Counted from the stretch's first letter, positions 23,135 to 32,308 are shown. The stretch: 33,793 bases of DNA from Mesorhizobium norvegicum (GCF_004919685.1 NZ_SMYZ01000045.1:1-33793); one strand, 5' to 3'. The notes: generated by a model from the letters alone, not told the origin. Program-made: numbers and translations.

Positions 23135-26100
23135 AAGGCTTCAATCTCTCCGACTGGGCGCTCAACCACCGTTCGCTGGTGTGGTACTTCATGCTGGTCT
23201 TCGTCGTGGCCGGCGTGTTCTCCTATCTCAATCTCGGCCGCGAGGAAGACCCGGCCTTCACCATCAAGACGATGATCATCCAAGCCAACTGGCCCGGAGC
23301 CTCAGTCAACGAGACGCTGCGTCAGGTGACAGACCGCATCGAGAAGAAGCTCGAGGAGCTCGACAGCCTCGACTACACCAAATCGGTCACTACCGCCGGC
23401 CAGACCGTCATCTTCGTCAACCTGAAGGATACCACCAAGGCGCGCGATGTCGTGCCGAACTGGATTCAGGTGCGCAACATGGTCAACGATATCAAGGCGC
23501 AGTTCCCGCAAGGCGTGCAGGGACCGTTCTTCAACGACCGCTTCGGCGACGTCTACGGCAACATCTATGCCTTCACGTCGGACGGGCTGACGCCGCGCCA
23601 GCTGCGCGACTATGTCGAGGATGTCCGCACAAAAATCCTGACCGTACCGAATGCGGGCAAGGTGGATCTGGTCGGCGCCCAGGACGAGGCGATCTATCTC
23701 GAATTCTCGACCCGCCAGATCGCGGCCCTTGGCCTCAACCAGCAAGCGATTGTCGCCAGCCTGCAGGCGCAGAACGCGATCACGCCGTCCGGCGTCATTC
23801 AGTCCGGCCCGGAGCGTATCAGCGTGCGCGTCGGCGGCCAATTCACTTCCGAAGAGAGTCTGCGCGCCATCAATCTGCGCGTCAACGACCGCTTCTTCCG
23901 GCTGAGCGATGTGGCGACGATCACGCGCGGCTATGTCGATCCACCGGCGGCGCTGTTCCGCTTCAACGGCCAGGATGCGATCGGACTCGCCATCGGCATG
24001 AAACCCAACGCCAATCTGCTCAAATTCGGCGAGGCGCTGCACCAGGAGATGAACAAGGTGTTGGCCGACCTGCCGGTCGGCGTCGGCGTGCATCTGGTCG
24101 CCGACCAGCCGGTCATCGTCGAGGAGGCGGTCTCGGGCTTTACGCGCGCGCTGTTCGAGGCGGTGGCGATCGTGCTCGCGGTGTCCTTCATCAGCCTCGG
24201 CATGCGCGCCGGCTTCGTCGTGGCACTGTCGATCCCGCTGGTGCTGGCCATCACCTTCACCGTCATGGAATATCTCGGGATATCGTTGCAGCGCATTTCA
24301 CTCGGCGCGCTGATCATCGCGCTCGGGCTCCTGGTCGACGACGCCATGATCGCGGTCGAGATGATGGTGGCGCGGCTGGAGGTCGGCGACAATCTGCGCA
24401 AGGCGGCGACCCATGTCTACACATCCACCGCCTTCCCGATGCTGACCGGTACACTGGTGACGGTCGCCGGCTTCATTCCGATCGGCCTCAACAACAGTGC
24501 AGCCGGCGAATACACCTTCACCCTGTTCGTTGTCATCGCCGTGTCGCTGCTGGTGTCCTGGATTGTGGCGGTGCTGTTCGCGCCGCTGCTTGGCGTCACC
24601 ATCCTGCCGGCAACGATGAAGACGAAGCATCACGACCAGCCCGGCCGCTTCACGTCGCTGTTCCGGCGTGTGCTTGTCGGCTCGGTGCGCCATCACTGGC
24701 TGACCATCATCGCCACGGTGCTGTTGTTTGCCGGCTCGATCGCCGGCTTCGGCCTGGTACAGCAGCAGTTCTTTCCACCATCGGACCGGCCGGAGCTGAT
24801 CGTCGACTGGAACCTGCCGCAGAACTCATCGATCGCCGAGACGCGCGACCAGATGGAGCGGTTCGAGCAGCGGGCGCTGGTCGGCAATCCCGACATCGAC
24901 CATTTCTCGTCCTATATTGGCCAGGGCGCGGTGCGTTTCGTGCTGGCTTATGACGTGCAGCCGGCCAACCCCTATTTCGGCCAGACCGTTATCGTCACCA
25001 AGAGCATCGAGGCTCGCAACCGGGTGAAGCCTGCGCTGGAGAAACTGCTGCGCGAGGAATTCGTCGGCACCGACGCCTTCGTCAAGCCGCTCGAGCTCGG
25101 ACCGCCGGTCGGCCGACCCGTGCAGTACCGCGTCGGTGGTCCCGACGTCCAGACGGTGCGCGGGCTGGCGCAGCAATTCGCTGGCATCATTTCGGCCAAT
25201 CCCAAGCTCGCCGCGCCGACCTTCGACTGGAACGAGCCGCAGCGCGTGTTGAGGGTCGACGTGCTGCAGGACAAGGCACGCCAGCTCGGCATCACCTCCT
25301 CCGATATCGCCAGCGCGCTCAACAGCACGGTTGGCGGCGCCACCATCACCCAGGTGCGCGACGCCACCTACCTGATCAATGTCGTGGCGCGCTCACGCGA
25401 TGCCGAACGCGGCTCGATCGAGACGTTGCAGAACATGCAACTGCCGACCAGCACCGGCGAGGCGATCCCGCTCGCGGCCGTCGCCAACTTCCGCTACGAC
25501 CTTGAGCAGCCAACGGTGTGGCGGCGCGACCGCATACCGACCATCACCGTGCGCGCCGGCCTGGTCGGCGACACGTTGCCGGCAACCGTCGTCAACGAAC
25601 TGAAGCCATCGGTCGACGCCTTCATTGCCAAACTGCCACCGGGCTATTCGATCGAGACCGCCGGCTCGGTCGAGGAAAGCGGCAAAAGCCAGGGACCGAT
25701 CGCGGCGGTGGTGCCGTTGATGCTGTTCGTGATGGCCACGATCCTGATGGTGCAGTTGCAAAGCTTCCAACGCCTGTTCCTGGTCGTTGCCGTGGCGCCG
25801 CTCGGCCTGATCGGCGTGGTGGCGGCCTTGGTGCCCAGCGGCGCGCCGCTTGGCTTCGTCGCCATCCTCGGCGTGCTGGCACTGATCGGCATCCTGATCC
25901 GCAACTCGGTCATCCTGATCGTGCAGATCGAGGACCTCGTCGCCGAAGGCAAGGACCGCTGGGCGGCCGTCATCGAAGCGACCGAACACCGCATGCGGCC
26001 GATCGCGCTGACGGCTGCCGCCGCCAGCCTGGCACTGATCCCGATCGCACGCGAAGTGTTCTGGGGGCCGATGGCCTACGCCATGATGGGCGGCATCATT

Positions 26101-26229
26101 GCCGGCACGGCGATTACGCTGCTGTTCCTGCCGGCGCTTTATGTGACGTGGTTCAGGCTCAAGGAGCCGAAGCAGGGGGACGAACCATCCGTTCCGGAGA
26201 ACGGCGAACTGGCGCAAAGCTCGACTTAA
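23131..26229 (+). CDS. RND-family inner-membrane efflux transporter (AcrB/TriC-like)
   Basis: The 1032-residue protein has the standard RND plan: a first membrane helix (about 15-35), a large periplasmic loop, a block of helices, a second loop from about 560 to 860 and a final block of helices. The proton-relay pair Asp403-Asp404 is intact in ALGLLVDDAMIAVE, in the fourth helix. It pumps substrates out of the inner leaflet or periplasm using the proton gradient. GAGGGAGGGGCC just before ATG 23131 is a strong ribosome-binding site. No TolC-type outer-membrane channel follows, so one from elsewhere must be used. Substrates cannot be predicted; TriC-like pumps export triclosan and SDS, but this is only an analogy. 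Confidence 0.94.
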   Translation: MKGFNLSDWALNHRSLVWYFMLVFVVAGVFSYLNLGREEDPAFTIKTMIIQANWPGASVNETLRQVTDRIEKKLEELDSLDYTKSVTTAGQTVIFVNLKDTTKARDVVPNWIQVRNMVNDIKAQFPQGVQGPFFNDRFGDVYGNIYAFTSDGLTPRQLRDYVEDVRTKILTVPNAGKVDLVGAQDEAIYLEFSTRQIAALGLNQQAIVASLQAQNAITPSGVIQSGPERISVRVGGQFTSEESLRAINLRVNDRFFRLSDVATITRGYVDPPAALFRFNGQDAIGLAIGMKPNANLLKFGEALHQEMNKVLADLPVGVGVHLVADQPVIVEEAVSGFTRALFEAVAIVLAVSFISLGMRAGFVVALSIPLVLAITFTVMEYLGISLQRISLGALIIALGLLVDDAMIAVEMMVARLEVGDNLRKAATHVYTSTAFPMLTGTLVTVAGFIPIGLNNSAAGEYTFTLFVVIAVSLLVSWIVAVLFAPLLGVTILPATMKTKHHDQPGRFTSLFRRVLVGSVRHHWLTIIATVLLFAGSIAGFGLVQQQFFPPSDRPELIVDWNLPQNSSIAETRDQMERFEQRALVGNPDIDHFSSYIGQGAVRFVLAYDVQPANPYFGQTVIVTKSIEARNRVKPALEKLLREEFVGTDAFVKPLELGPPVGRPVQYRVGGPDVQTVRGLAQQFAGIISANPKLAAPTFDWNEPQRVLRVDVLQDKARQLGITSSDIASALNSTVGGATITQVRDATYLINVVARSRDAERGSIETLQNMQLPTSTGEAIPLAAVANFRYDLEQPTVWRRDRIPTITVRAGLVGDTLPATVVNELKPSVDAFIAKLPPGYSIETAGSVEESGKSQGPIAAVVPLMLFVMATILMVQLQSFQRLFLVVAVAPLGLIGVVAALVPSGAPLGFVAILGVLALIGILIRNSVILIVQIEDLVAEGKDRWAAVIEATEHRMRPIALTAAAASLALIPIAREVFWGPMAYAMMGGIIAGTAITLLFLPALYVTWFRLKEPKQGDEPSVPENGELAQSST

Positions 26230-26241
26230 GGCCCTGCTGCA

Positions 26242-26580
26242 TCACTCGTTGTCGTTGGAGGGTACAGGGAGTGATTTGGCGCGCTGCCAAGGCGACGATT
26301 TGGAACTGCGCCAAGCATGCCATCCTTTTGGCAAATCGGCCAACGCCAAGATGCTTTCATCCCGCCGAACCACCTCCTGCAGGCCGACGAGCATTATCTC
26401 GCGTTCGTCCCAATCTCGCGTGTCGCTGCTGTGAAATTGCCAACTGCCACCTTCATCATTATCGGCATCGTCGTCGTCAGCTTCATGCACAACGTATGCG
26501 ATCCAGTCGTTACGTTTAAATATACTCTTGTCCGATAGCACCGCGACATTGGGTGGATCTGCAAACTTCCATTCGTCCAT
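26242..26580 (-). CDS. Small DUF2185/Imm33-like protein
   Basis: The 112-residue acidic protein begins MDEWKFADPPNVAVLSDKS. It has an Asp-rich loop (HEADDDDADNDEGG), then GSWQFHSSDTRD and the closing motif SILALADLPKGWHAWR. The order 'W-aromatic-x-S-x-D, acidic turn, D-x-S-I-L, L-x-L-P-x-G-x-x-A' recalls DUF2185, a family found among polymorphic-toxin immunity proteins (Imm33). This assignment is by eye. The region is richer in A and T than its neighbours, as expected for an acquired gene. No toxin gene lies beside it. The start ATG 26580 has only a weak purine stretch (AGAGAAA); it lies 44 nt after the ABC operon end on the same strand, and its end converges with the RND gene with 12 nt between. 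Confidence 0.65.
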   Translation of the reverse strand: MDEWKFADPPNVAVLSDKSIFKRNDWIAYVVHEADDDDADNDEGGSWQFHSSDTRDWDEREIMLVGLQEVVRRDESILALADLPKGWHAWRSSKSSPWQRAKSLPVPSNDNE

Positions 26581-26624
26581 GGAATTTCTCTGAAAACGGT
26601 TGGTTCTGCACACAGGAAGACGCT

Positions 26625-27374
26625 TCAATCGGATCTAACAAACCCGTCGCTGGCCCTGAGCAGATTGCGCGTATAATCCTTCGTCACGCGACGCTCGACA
26701 AGGTCATTGGCCGCCAGGTTCTCAACCGCCTCGCCGCTTTGCATCACCATCAGCCGCTCGCACATATGGGTGATGATGGCGAGGTCGTGGCTGACCATCA
26801 GGAAGGTCAGCTTGCGCCGCTTACGGATCTCTTCCAGAAGGTTGAGCACTTCGGCCTGCACCGAGGCGTCGAGCGCCGAAGTCGGCTCGTCGAGCAGCAG
26901 GATCGACGGTTCGAGGATCAGCGCACGGGCGATCGCCACACGCTGGCGCTGGCCGCCGGAGAGCTGGTGCGAATAGCGGAACCGAAAACCGTTTCCGAGG
27001 CCAACCTCGTCGAGCGCCCGCTGGATGCGCTTTTCGCCGTCGGCAAAACCATGGATGGCAAGCGGCTCCTGCAAAAGGCGGTCGACGGTCTGGCGTGGGT
27101 GCAGCGAGCCGTACGGGTCCTGGAAGACCATCTGCACTTCGCGGTAGAAGGCCTTGTCGCGGCGCGCGCCGAGCGTCTTGCCGTTGACGGCGATGCTGCC
27201 CGAAGCGACCGGCGCGAGGCCGGCGATGGCCCGCAACAGCGTCGATTTGCCGGAGCCGGATTCGCCGACCAGGCCAAAGGATTCACCCGGCTGCACGTCG
27301 AGGCTGACGCCCTTCAGCGCGCGAAAACGGTCGAAGATCACTTCCAGCCTGTCGACGGCAATCGCAGAAGTCAT
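26625..27374 (-). CDS. Peptide/nickel-type ABC importer, ATP-binding protein 2
   Basis: The 249-residue ATPase has Walker A GESGSGKS (37-44), the Q-loop VFQDPYGSLHPRQ, signature LSGGQRQRVAIARAL and Walker B LLLDEPTSALD, followed by the switch His in VSHDL. It powers import with its partner ATPase. It is shorter than DppF/OppF (about 320-330 aa) and ends soon after DYTRNLLRA, close to the NikE length, so it has little of the C-terminal oligopeptide-transporter domain. The ATG at 27374 overlaps the stop of the preceding ATPase gene (ATGA); a GTG 9 nt upstream is a weaker choice. It is the last gene of the importer operon. Confidence 0.92.
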   Translation of the reverse strand: MTSAIAVDRLEVIFDRFRALKGVSLDVQPGESFGLVGESGSGKSTLLRAIAGLAPVASGSIAVNGKTLGARRDKAFYREVQMVFQDPYGSLHPRQTVDRLLQEPLAIHGFADGEKRIQRALDEVGLGNGFRFRYSHQLSGGQRQRVAIARALILEPSILLLDEPTSALDASVQAEVLNLLEEIRKRRKLTFLMVSHDLAIITHMCERLMVMQSGEAVENLAANDLVERRVTKDYTRNLLRASDGFVRSD

Positions 27375-28216
27375 GCCGCCCACTCCGGCTTGCGGTCGAG
27401 CACCGGCAGCGGGTGACGGTCGGCGCCGATCTTGGGCATGCAGTTGAGCAGGCCACGCGTGTAGGGGTGCTGGGCACGGCCGAGTTCCGAGGCCTTGAGC
27501 TGCTCGACCACCTTGCCGGCATACATGACGATGACGCGGTCGCAGAAGGACGAGACCAGACGCAAATCGTGCGAGATGAAGATCAGCCCCATGCCGCGCT
27601 CGCTGACCAGCCGGTCGAGGATGCCGAGCACATCGAGCTGCACGGTGACATCGAGCGCTGAGGTCGGCTCGTCGGCAATCATCATTTCCGGCCCGGCGAT
27701 CAGCATCATGGCGATCATGGCGCGCTGGCCCATGCCGCCGGACACTTCATGGGGATGCAGGTCGAAGACGCGAGAGGGATCGCGGATCTGCACCGCCTCC
27801 AGCATCGCCAACGCGCGGTCGCGCGCTTCGGCCTTGCCGACCTTTTCATGGGTGCGCAGCGTCTCGACGATCTGGCGGCCGATGCTCATCACCGGGTCGA
27901 GCGAATATTTCGGATCCTGAAGGATCATGGCGATGCGTTTGCCGCGCAGCGCCCGGCGTTCGCGTGGCGATGCCGCCAGCAGGTCGATACCGTCGAAGGC
28001 GAGCTTGTTGGCCGATATCCGCGCTTGCGGCGGCGTCAGGCCCATGATGGCGCGGCCGGTTTGCGACTTGCCCGAGCCGGATTCGCCGACGATGCCGAGC
28101 CGTTCGCGGCCAAGCGAGAAGGAGACGCCGCGCACCGCCTCGATCAGCCCGGTGCGGGTCGGGAAGGTCACGCGTAGATCCTCGACGTCGAGAAGCGTCT
28201 TTGTCTCCCCGCTCAT
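27371..28216 (-). CDS. Peptide/nickel-type ABC importer, ATP-binding protein 1
   Basis: The 281-residue ATPase has Walker A GESGSGKS (44-51), the Q-loop ILQDPKYSLDPVMS, a signature of the form VSGGMGQRAMIAMM, Walker B MMIADEPTSALD, the switch His in ISHDL and a short C-terminal HPYTRGLLNCMP segment. It is nearer NikD in length than DppD. The frame is open for 318 further codons upstream, but that is the shadow of the permease gene; the true ATG at 28216 overlaps the permease stop by 4 nt. It also overlaps the next ATPase start, so permease and both ATPases are coupled. Confidence 0.93.
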   Translation of the reverse strand: MSGETKTLLDVEDLRVTFPTRTGLIEAVRGVSFSLGRERLGIVGESGSGKSQTGRAIMGLTPPQARISANKLAFDGIDLLAASPRERRALRGKRIAMILQDPKYSLDPVMSIGRQIVETLRTHEKVGKAEARDRALAMLEAVQIRDPSRVFDLHPHEVSGGMGQRAMIAMMLIAGPEMMIADEPTSALDVTVQLDVLGILDRLVSERGMGLIFISHDLRLVSSFCDRVIVMYAGKVVEQLKASELGRAQHPYTRGLLNCMPKIGADRHPLPVLDRKPEWAA

Positions 28217-29139
28217 TGGTCGCCGCTCCGCGGATCGAGCGCGTCGCGCAGGCCGTCGCCGAGCAGGTTGAAGCCGAGGCTGACGATGAGGATGGCGAAG
28301 CCCGGCGCACCGGCCACCCACCACTGATCGAGCACGAAGCGGCGACCCGAAGCGATCATGGTGCCCCATTCGGGCAGCGGAGGCTGCGCGCCGAGGCCGA
28401 GGAAACCGAGCCCGGCGGCGGTCAGGATGATGCCTGCCATGTCGAGCGTCACCCGGATGATCAGCGAGGAGATGCACAGCGGCATGATGTGGCGCAGCAC
28501 GATGCGGAAGGGCGAGGCGCCCATCAGTTGCACCGCCTTGATGTAATCGGAATTGCGCACCGTCAGCGTCTCTGCCCGCGCGATGCGGGCGTAAGGCGGC
28601 CATGAGGTGATGGCGATGGCCAGCACCGCATTCTCGATGCCAGGCCCGAGTGCGGCGACGAAGGCCAACGCCAGGATCAGCTTGGGGAAGGCGAGGAAGA
28701 TATCGGTGATGCGCATCAGGACCGCATCGGTCCAGCCGCCGGCATAGCCTGCGACGGTGCCGACCAGAAGGCCGATGGGTGCGGCGATGATGGCAACCAG
28801 GATGACCACGTAGAGCGTCCAGCGCGAGCCGTAGAGGATGCGCGAAAGGATGTCGCGGCCGAGATCGTCGGTGCCGAACCAGTGCTCGGCGCTCGGCGCC
28901 AGCAGACGTGCGTTCTTCAGGTCGCCGAATGTCGGCGAATAGGGCGCCAGCACGCCGGCAAGGGCAGCAACGACCAGCAGGGCTATGATGATGAGCAGGC
29001 CGAGAAACGCGAGCCGGTTGGCGGAAAAGCGCCGCCACGCCACATAGGCGCGGCCGAGCCTTGCCTGCATGCGCGAGGCCGGCCGCTCGCTGAGCAGCCA
29101 ATCCCGACGAGAGAGAGGGCGGGCGTCGGAGGCGCTCAT
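28213..29139 (-). CDS. Peptide/nickel-type ABC importer, permease 2 (DppC/NikC type)
   Basis: The 308-residue protein has an N-terminal cytoplasmic region, a first membrane helix (LAFLGLLIIIALLVVAALAG) and four to five further helices. The DppC-type segment EHWFGTDDLGRDILSRILYGSR follows the first helix (read as EHWFGTDDLGRD and ILSRILYGSR). The ATPase-coupling EAA loop is at YIKAVQLMGASPFRIVLRHI. The ATG at 29139 (MSASDARPLSRRDW) has AAGAGG upstream at a 7-nt spacer. An open frame runs 90 nt further upstream but only reads through the palindromic repeat pair, so it is rejected. It overlaps the ATPase gene by ATGA. Confidence 0.92.
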   Translation of the reverse strand: MSASDARPLSRRDWLLSERPASRMQARLGRAYVAWRRFSANRLAFLGLLIIIALLVVAALAGVLAPYSPTFGDLKNARLLAPSAEHWFGTDDLGRDILSRILYGSRWTLYVVILVAIIAAPIGLLVGTVAGYAGGWTDAVLMRITDIFLAFPKLILALAFVAALGPGIENAVLAIAITSWPPYARIARAETLTVRNSDYIKAVQLMGASPFRIVLRHIMPLCISSLIIRVTLDMAGIILTAAGLGFLGLGAQPPLPEWGTMIASGRRFVLDQWWVAGAPGFAILIVSLGFNLLGDGLRDALDPRSGDQ

Positions 29140-29162
29140 GACGATGCCTCTTGGAGCTGTCG

Positions 29163-29296
29163 ACCCCCACTCCGGTCTGCTTCGCAGACCACCTCTCCCC
29201 CGTTCGACGGGGGAGAGGAAAGGCGCCAAGCGTGCGACCGGCTTTTCCTCTCCCCCGGGCAGGGGGAGAGGTGGCCCGAAGGGCCGGAGTGGGGGT
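29163..29296. repeat. Inverted pair of palindromic repeat elements between permease genes
   Basis: Outer arms 29163-29175 and 29284-29296 are a perfect 13-bp inverted repeat. The first element holds hairpins 29174-29180/29184-29190 (7 bp) and 29192-29202/29208-29218 (11 bp). The second, in opposite orientation, holds 29247-29256/29262-29271 (10 bp) and 29273-29277/29281-29285 (5 bp). So two copies of one mosaic element face each other around a spacer at 29219-29246. It fills most of the 196-nt gap between the two permease genes and ends about 20 nt upstream of the dppC-type start. Confidence 0.85.
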
Positions 29297-29335
29297 GATT
29301 GGCCGCAGCTGGGCCCGAAAGTAGGATACCTCTGC

Positions 29336-30403
29336 TCATCTTACCTTCGTCCTCGGATCGAGCACGCGGTAGAGCAGGTCGGAGAGAAGGTTGATGGCGA
29401 TGAAGACCGAACCGATGACGATGGTGCCGCCGAGCACGGCATTCATGTCGGCGTTCTGCAGCGAGTTGGTGATGTAGAGGCCGATGCCGGGCCACGAGAA
29501 CACGGTCTCGGTCAACACCGAGCCTTCGAGCAGCCCGGCATAGGAGAGCGCGATCACCGTCACCATCGGCACCGCCGCATTGCGCAGCGCGTGGCCCCAG
29601 ATGATGCGGGTTTCCGACAGGCCCTTGGCGCGCGCCGCGACGATGTATTCCTGCGTCAACTCGTTGAGCATGAACGAGCGCGTCATACGGCTGATATAGG
29701 CAAGCGAGAAATAACCGAGCAGCGAGGCCGGCAGGATGATGTGGCGGAAGGCATCATAAAAAACATCCCACTGCCCCTGCCACAGGGAATCCAGAAGGTA
29801 GAAGCCGGTGATCGGTGTGAAGGTGTATTCGTAGACGACGTCAAGCCGGGCCGGGAAAGCGACCCATTGCAGCTTGGCGTAGAACAGCACCAGTGCCAGC
29901 AGGCCGAGCCAGAAGATCGGCACGGAATAGCCGATCAGGCCGATGACGCGCACGATCTGGTCGATGAGACTGCCGCGCCTGACCGCGGCCAGAACGCCAA
30001 GCGGCACGCCGAACAGCGCACCGATCAGCGTCCCCAGCGTCGCCAGTTCCGTCGTTGCCGGCAGCGCGCGGCGAATGTCGGTCATGACCGGGTTGGTGGT
30101 CAGCACGGAGGTGCCGAAATTGCCGTTCAGGGCATTTTTCACGTAGATGTAGAACTGCTCGACCAGCGGCAGGTCGAGGCCCATCTCGCGACGTGTGCGC
30201 TCGACGACATTGGCCGGCGCCCGGTCGCCCAGCACCGCCAGCACCGGGTCGATCGGGATGACACGGCCGATGAAGAAGGTGACCGCGAGCAGACCAAGAT
30301 AGGTCGTGATCGCGATGACCAGGAAACGGCCAAGCGATGATGCAATGGCGATGGCGCGCGCGCTGCCGCGCCCCGCCGCCACTTCTTTTTCAACCGCGCT
30401 CAT
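29336..30403 (-). CDS. Peptide/nickel-type ABC importer, permease 1 (DppB/NikB type)
   Basis: The 355-residue protein has an N-terminal membrane helix (LGRFLVIAITTYLGLLAVTF), the DppB-type segment with RREMGLDLPLVEQFYIYVKN, further helices and the EAA loop YIVAARAKGLSETRIIWGHA, followed by LRNAAVPMVTVIALSYAGLL. It forms the transport path with the second permease. The start is ATG 30403, 18 nt after the binding-protein stop; only a modest GGA precedes it. A repeat pair separates it from the second permease gene, unlike the tight coupling in the rest of the operon. The transported solute is unknown. Confidence 0.93.
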   Translation of the reverse strand: MSAVEKEVAAGRGSARAIAIASSLGRFLVIAITTYLGLLAVTFFIGRVIPIDPVLAVLGDRAPANVVERTRREMGLDLPLVEQFYIYVKNALNGNFGTSVLTTNPVMTDIRRALPATTELATLGTLIGALFGVPLGVLAAVRRGSLIDQIVRVIGLIGYSVPIFWLGLLALVLFYAKLQWVAFPARLDVVYEYTFTPITGFYLLDSLWQGQWDVFYDAFRHIILPASLLGYFSLAYISRMTRSFMLNELTQEYIVAARAKGLSETRIIWGHALRNAAVPMVTVIALSYAGLLEGSVLTETVFSWPGIGLYITNSLQNADMNAVLGGTIVIGSVFIAINLLSDLLYRVLDPRTKVR

Positions 30404-30421
30404 GCGGCGTGTCCGCGAACA

Positions 30422-32065
30422 CTATTCCTTGGACACCGGCCCGACGAAATTGCTGTCGAAGCTCGGGCCGAGCGCAAAACCCTTGAGGTTCTTGCGCAGG
30501 CCGGCGACTTCCAGCTGCTGGTGGATGACGACGAAGGGGCTGGTGTCGAGGATCTTCTTCTCAAGGTCCTTGTACATATCGGCGCGCTTGCCCGCATCCT
30601 TCTCGAGCAGCGCCGCTTCCGTCTGTTTGGTCAGATCCGGAATGTCCCAGGCGTTGCGCCAGGCCAGCGTCTTGGTCTTGGCTGCATCCGAATTGTCCGG
30701 GTTCGAGGCAAAGGTCTGGGCGTTGGAGTTCGGATCGAAATAATCCTGACCCCACTGGCCGATATAGATATCGTGATTGCGGGCGCGATACTTGGTCAGC
30801 GTCTGCTTGCCGTCGCCCGGAATGATCTCGAGCTTGATGCCGGCCTGGCCCAGCGTCTGCTGGATCGATTCCGCCATGCCGGTCGTCGGCTGGCCGGTGC
30901 GTACGTCCATGGTTACGCTGAAGCCGTCGGGCAGACCCGCCTTGGCCAGCAATTCCTTGGCCTTGGCGACGTCGAGCTTGAACGGATTCTCGTCGAGTTC
31001 ACCGAGCACGCCCTTGGGCAGGAAGGTCTGGTGGATTTCGCCGATGCCCTTGAGGATGGTCGAGCTCAAGGCATCATAGTCGACCAGATATTTGAAGGCT
31101 TGGCGGACCTCCGGCTTGGCGAGGTTCGCGTTCTTCTGGTTGAGGCTGATGTAGTAGACCGTGCCCTTCGGCGCGCTGGTGGTGGTGAGGTCGGCGTTCT
31201 TGGCGATGGCGTCGAGATCGTTCGGCTCGAGATTGCGGGCAACGTCGATGTCGCCGGCTTCGAGCGCCAGGCGCTGGCCCGAGCTTTCCTTCATGTTGCG
31301 ATAGATGACGCGGGCAAGCTTGGCCTTTTCGCCGTAGTAATTGTCGTTGCGCTCGAGAACGACAGCCTCGTTGGCGCGCCATTCGCGCAGCTTGAAGACG
31401 CCGGAGCCGGCATAACCGGTCTTCAGCCAGGCATTGCCGAAATCATTGTCCCATTTGTAGTCGGCGCTTGGCGTGACCGCAGCGATATGTTCCTTGACCA
31501 CCTTGGCGTCGACCACCGAAGCGACCGTTGCCGACAGGCAGTTCAGCACGAAGCTCGGCGCATAGGCCTTGTCGACTGTGAACTGGAAGGTGCTGTCGTC
31601 GACCGCCTTGGCCTTTTCGGTGACGTTGTCGCCGCTGATGCCGAACTGGCCGATGATGAAGGCCGGGCTCTTGTCCAGCTTGATGACGCGCTCGAAAGTC
31701 CAGGCGACGTCGGCCGCGGTGATCGGATTGCCGGAGGCGAATTTGAGGCCGGGCTTGAGCTTGAAGGTGTAGGTCAGGCCGTCGTCGGAGACGGTCCAGC
31801 TTTCGGCGAGGTCGCCCTTGACCTTGGAGGTGTCGCTGAGGTCGAGACGGACCAGCAGGTCATAGGTGTTGCCGGTGACCTCGGCGGTCGACAGCTCGAA
31901 CGCCTCGCCCGGATCCATGGAGATGATGTCGTCGATCGCGAAACCTTCGACCAGCGTGTCGGCGGGCGTGACCGCGCCAGCTGGTGCGCCTGCCAGAAGC
32001 AGCGCGGACATGGCTGCACCCGCGAGCAAGATGCGGGAGCGTAGAGCAAACTTTTCCATCATCAT
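30422..32065 (-). CDS. Periplasmic solute-binding protein of the peptide/nickel type (SBP family 5)
   Basis: The 547-residue protein starts MMMEKFALRSRILLAGAAMS with a signal peptide cleaved near AGA-VTP (about 30). It has the family-5 features ESWTVSDDGLTYTFKLKPGLKF (in pieces ESWTVSDDGLTYTF and KLKPGLKF), NPITAADVAWTFERVI and VVLERNDNYYGEKAKL. Such proteins bind di- or oligopeptides, nickel chelates, opines or other small solutes and set the specificity of the importer; the ligand cannot be told here. Of three ATG codons in a row, the first (32065) has GGGAA at 32074-32078 with an 8-nt spacer. It is the first gene of the five-gene importer operon. Confidence 0.92.
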   Translation of the reverse strand: MMMEKFALRSRILLAGAAMSALLLAGAPAGAVTPADTLVEGFAIDDIISMDPGEAFELSTAEVTGNTYDLLVRLDLSDTSKVKGDLAESWTVSDDGLTYTFKLKPGLKFASGNPITAADVAWTFERVIKLDKSPAFIIGQFGISGDNVTEKAKAVDDSTFQFTVDKAYAPSFVLNCLSATVASVVDAKVVKEHIAAVTPSADYKWDNDFGNAWLKTGYAGSGVFKLREWRANEAVVLERNDNYYGEKAKLARVIYRNMKESSGQRLALEAGDIDVARNLEPNDLDAIAKNADLTTTSAPKGTVYYISLNQKNANLAKPEVRQAFKYLVDYDALSSTILKGIGEIHQTFLPKGVLGELDENPFKLDVAKAKELLAKAGLPDGFSVTMDVRTGQPTTGMAESIQQTLGQAGIKLEIIPGDGKQTLTKYRARNHDIYIGQWGQDYFDPNSNAQTFASNPDNSDAAKTKTLAWRNAWDIPDLTKQTEAALLEKDAGKRADMYKDLEKKILDTSPFVVIHQQLEVAGLRKNLKGFALGPSFDSNFVGPVSKE

Positions 32066-32308
32066 CGTGATTGTTCCCTGTTTTGTTGATCCCTGAGTTC
32101 CCGGCTCAGGATTGCAGTATTCTTTTCGAGGCCACAACGGCCCTCTGCCCACTTACCGTCGTGGTTTTTGTCCAGTTGGTCAACACCATATCCGGCGACC
32201 TGCAAGCCGGCAACGAGCATTTGCAAGACGGCGTATTGGACCAGAATGGCCAATAGCGAGTCGACGCATACGCCGGCTAATCGATGCCGCCAATCGGGAA
32301 AAATCTTC
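32066..32308 (-). other. Leader region of the importer operon
   Basis: This part of the 354-nt gap before the binding-protein gene has a hairpin at 32092-32110 (6-bp arms, 7-nt loop) just before the ribosome-binding site. I see no convincing -35/-10 pair on the minus strand and no convincing open reading frame. The remaining part of the gap, to 32419, is filled by two palindromic elements listed separately. Confidence 0.4.

Noticed and set aside
27371..29170. 599-aa frame suggesting a fused permease-ATPase
   Set aside because: The N-terminal 318 residues are a frame-shifted reading of the permease gene, which is intact in its own frame; ATGA overlap marks the real start.
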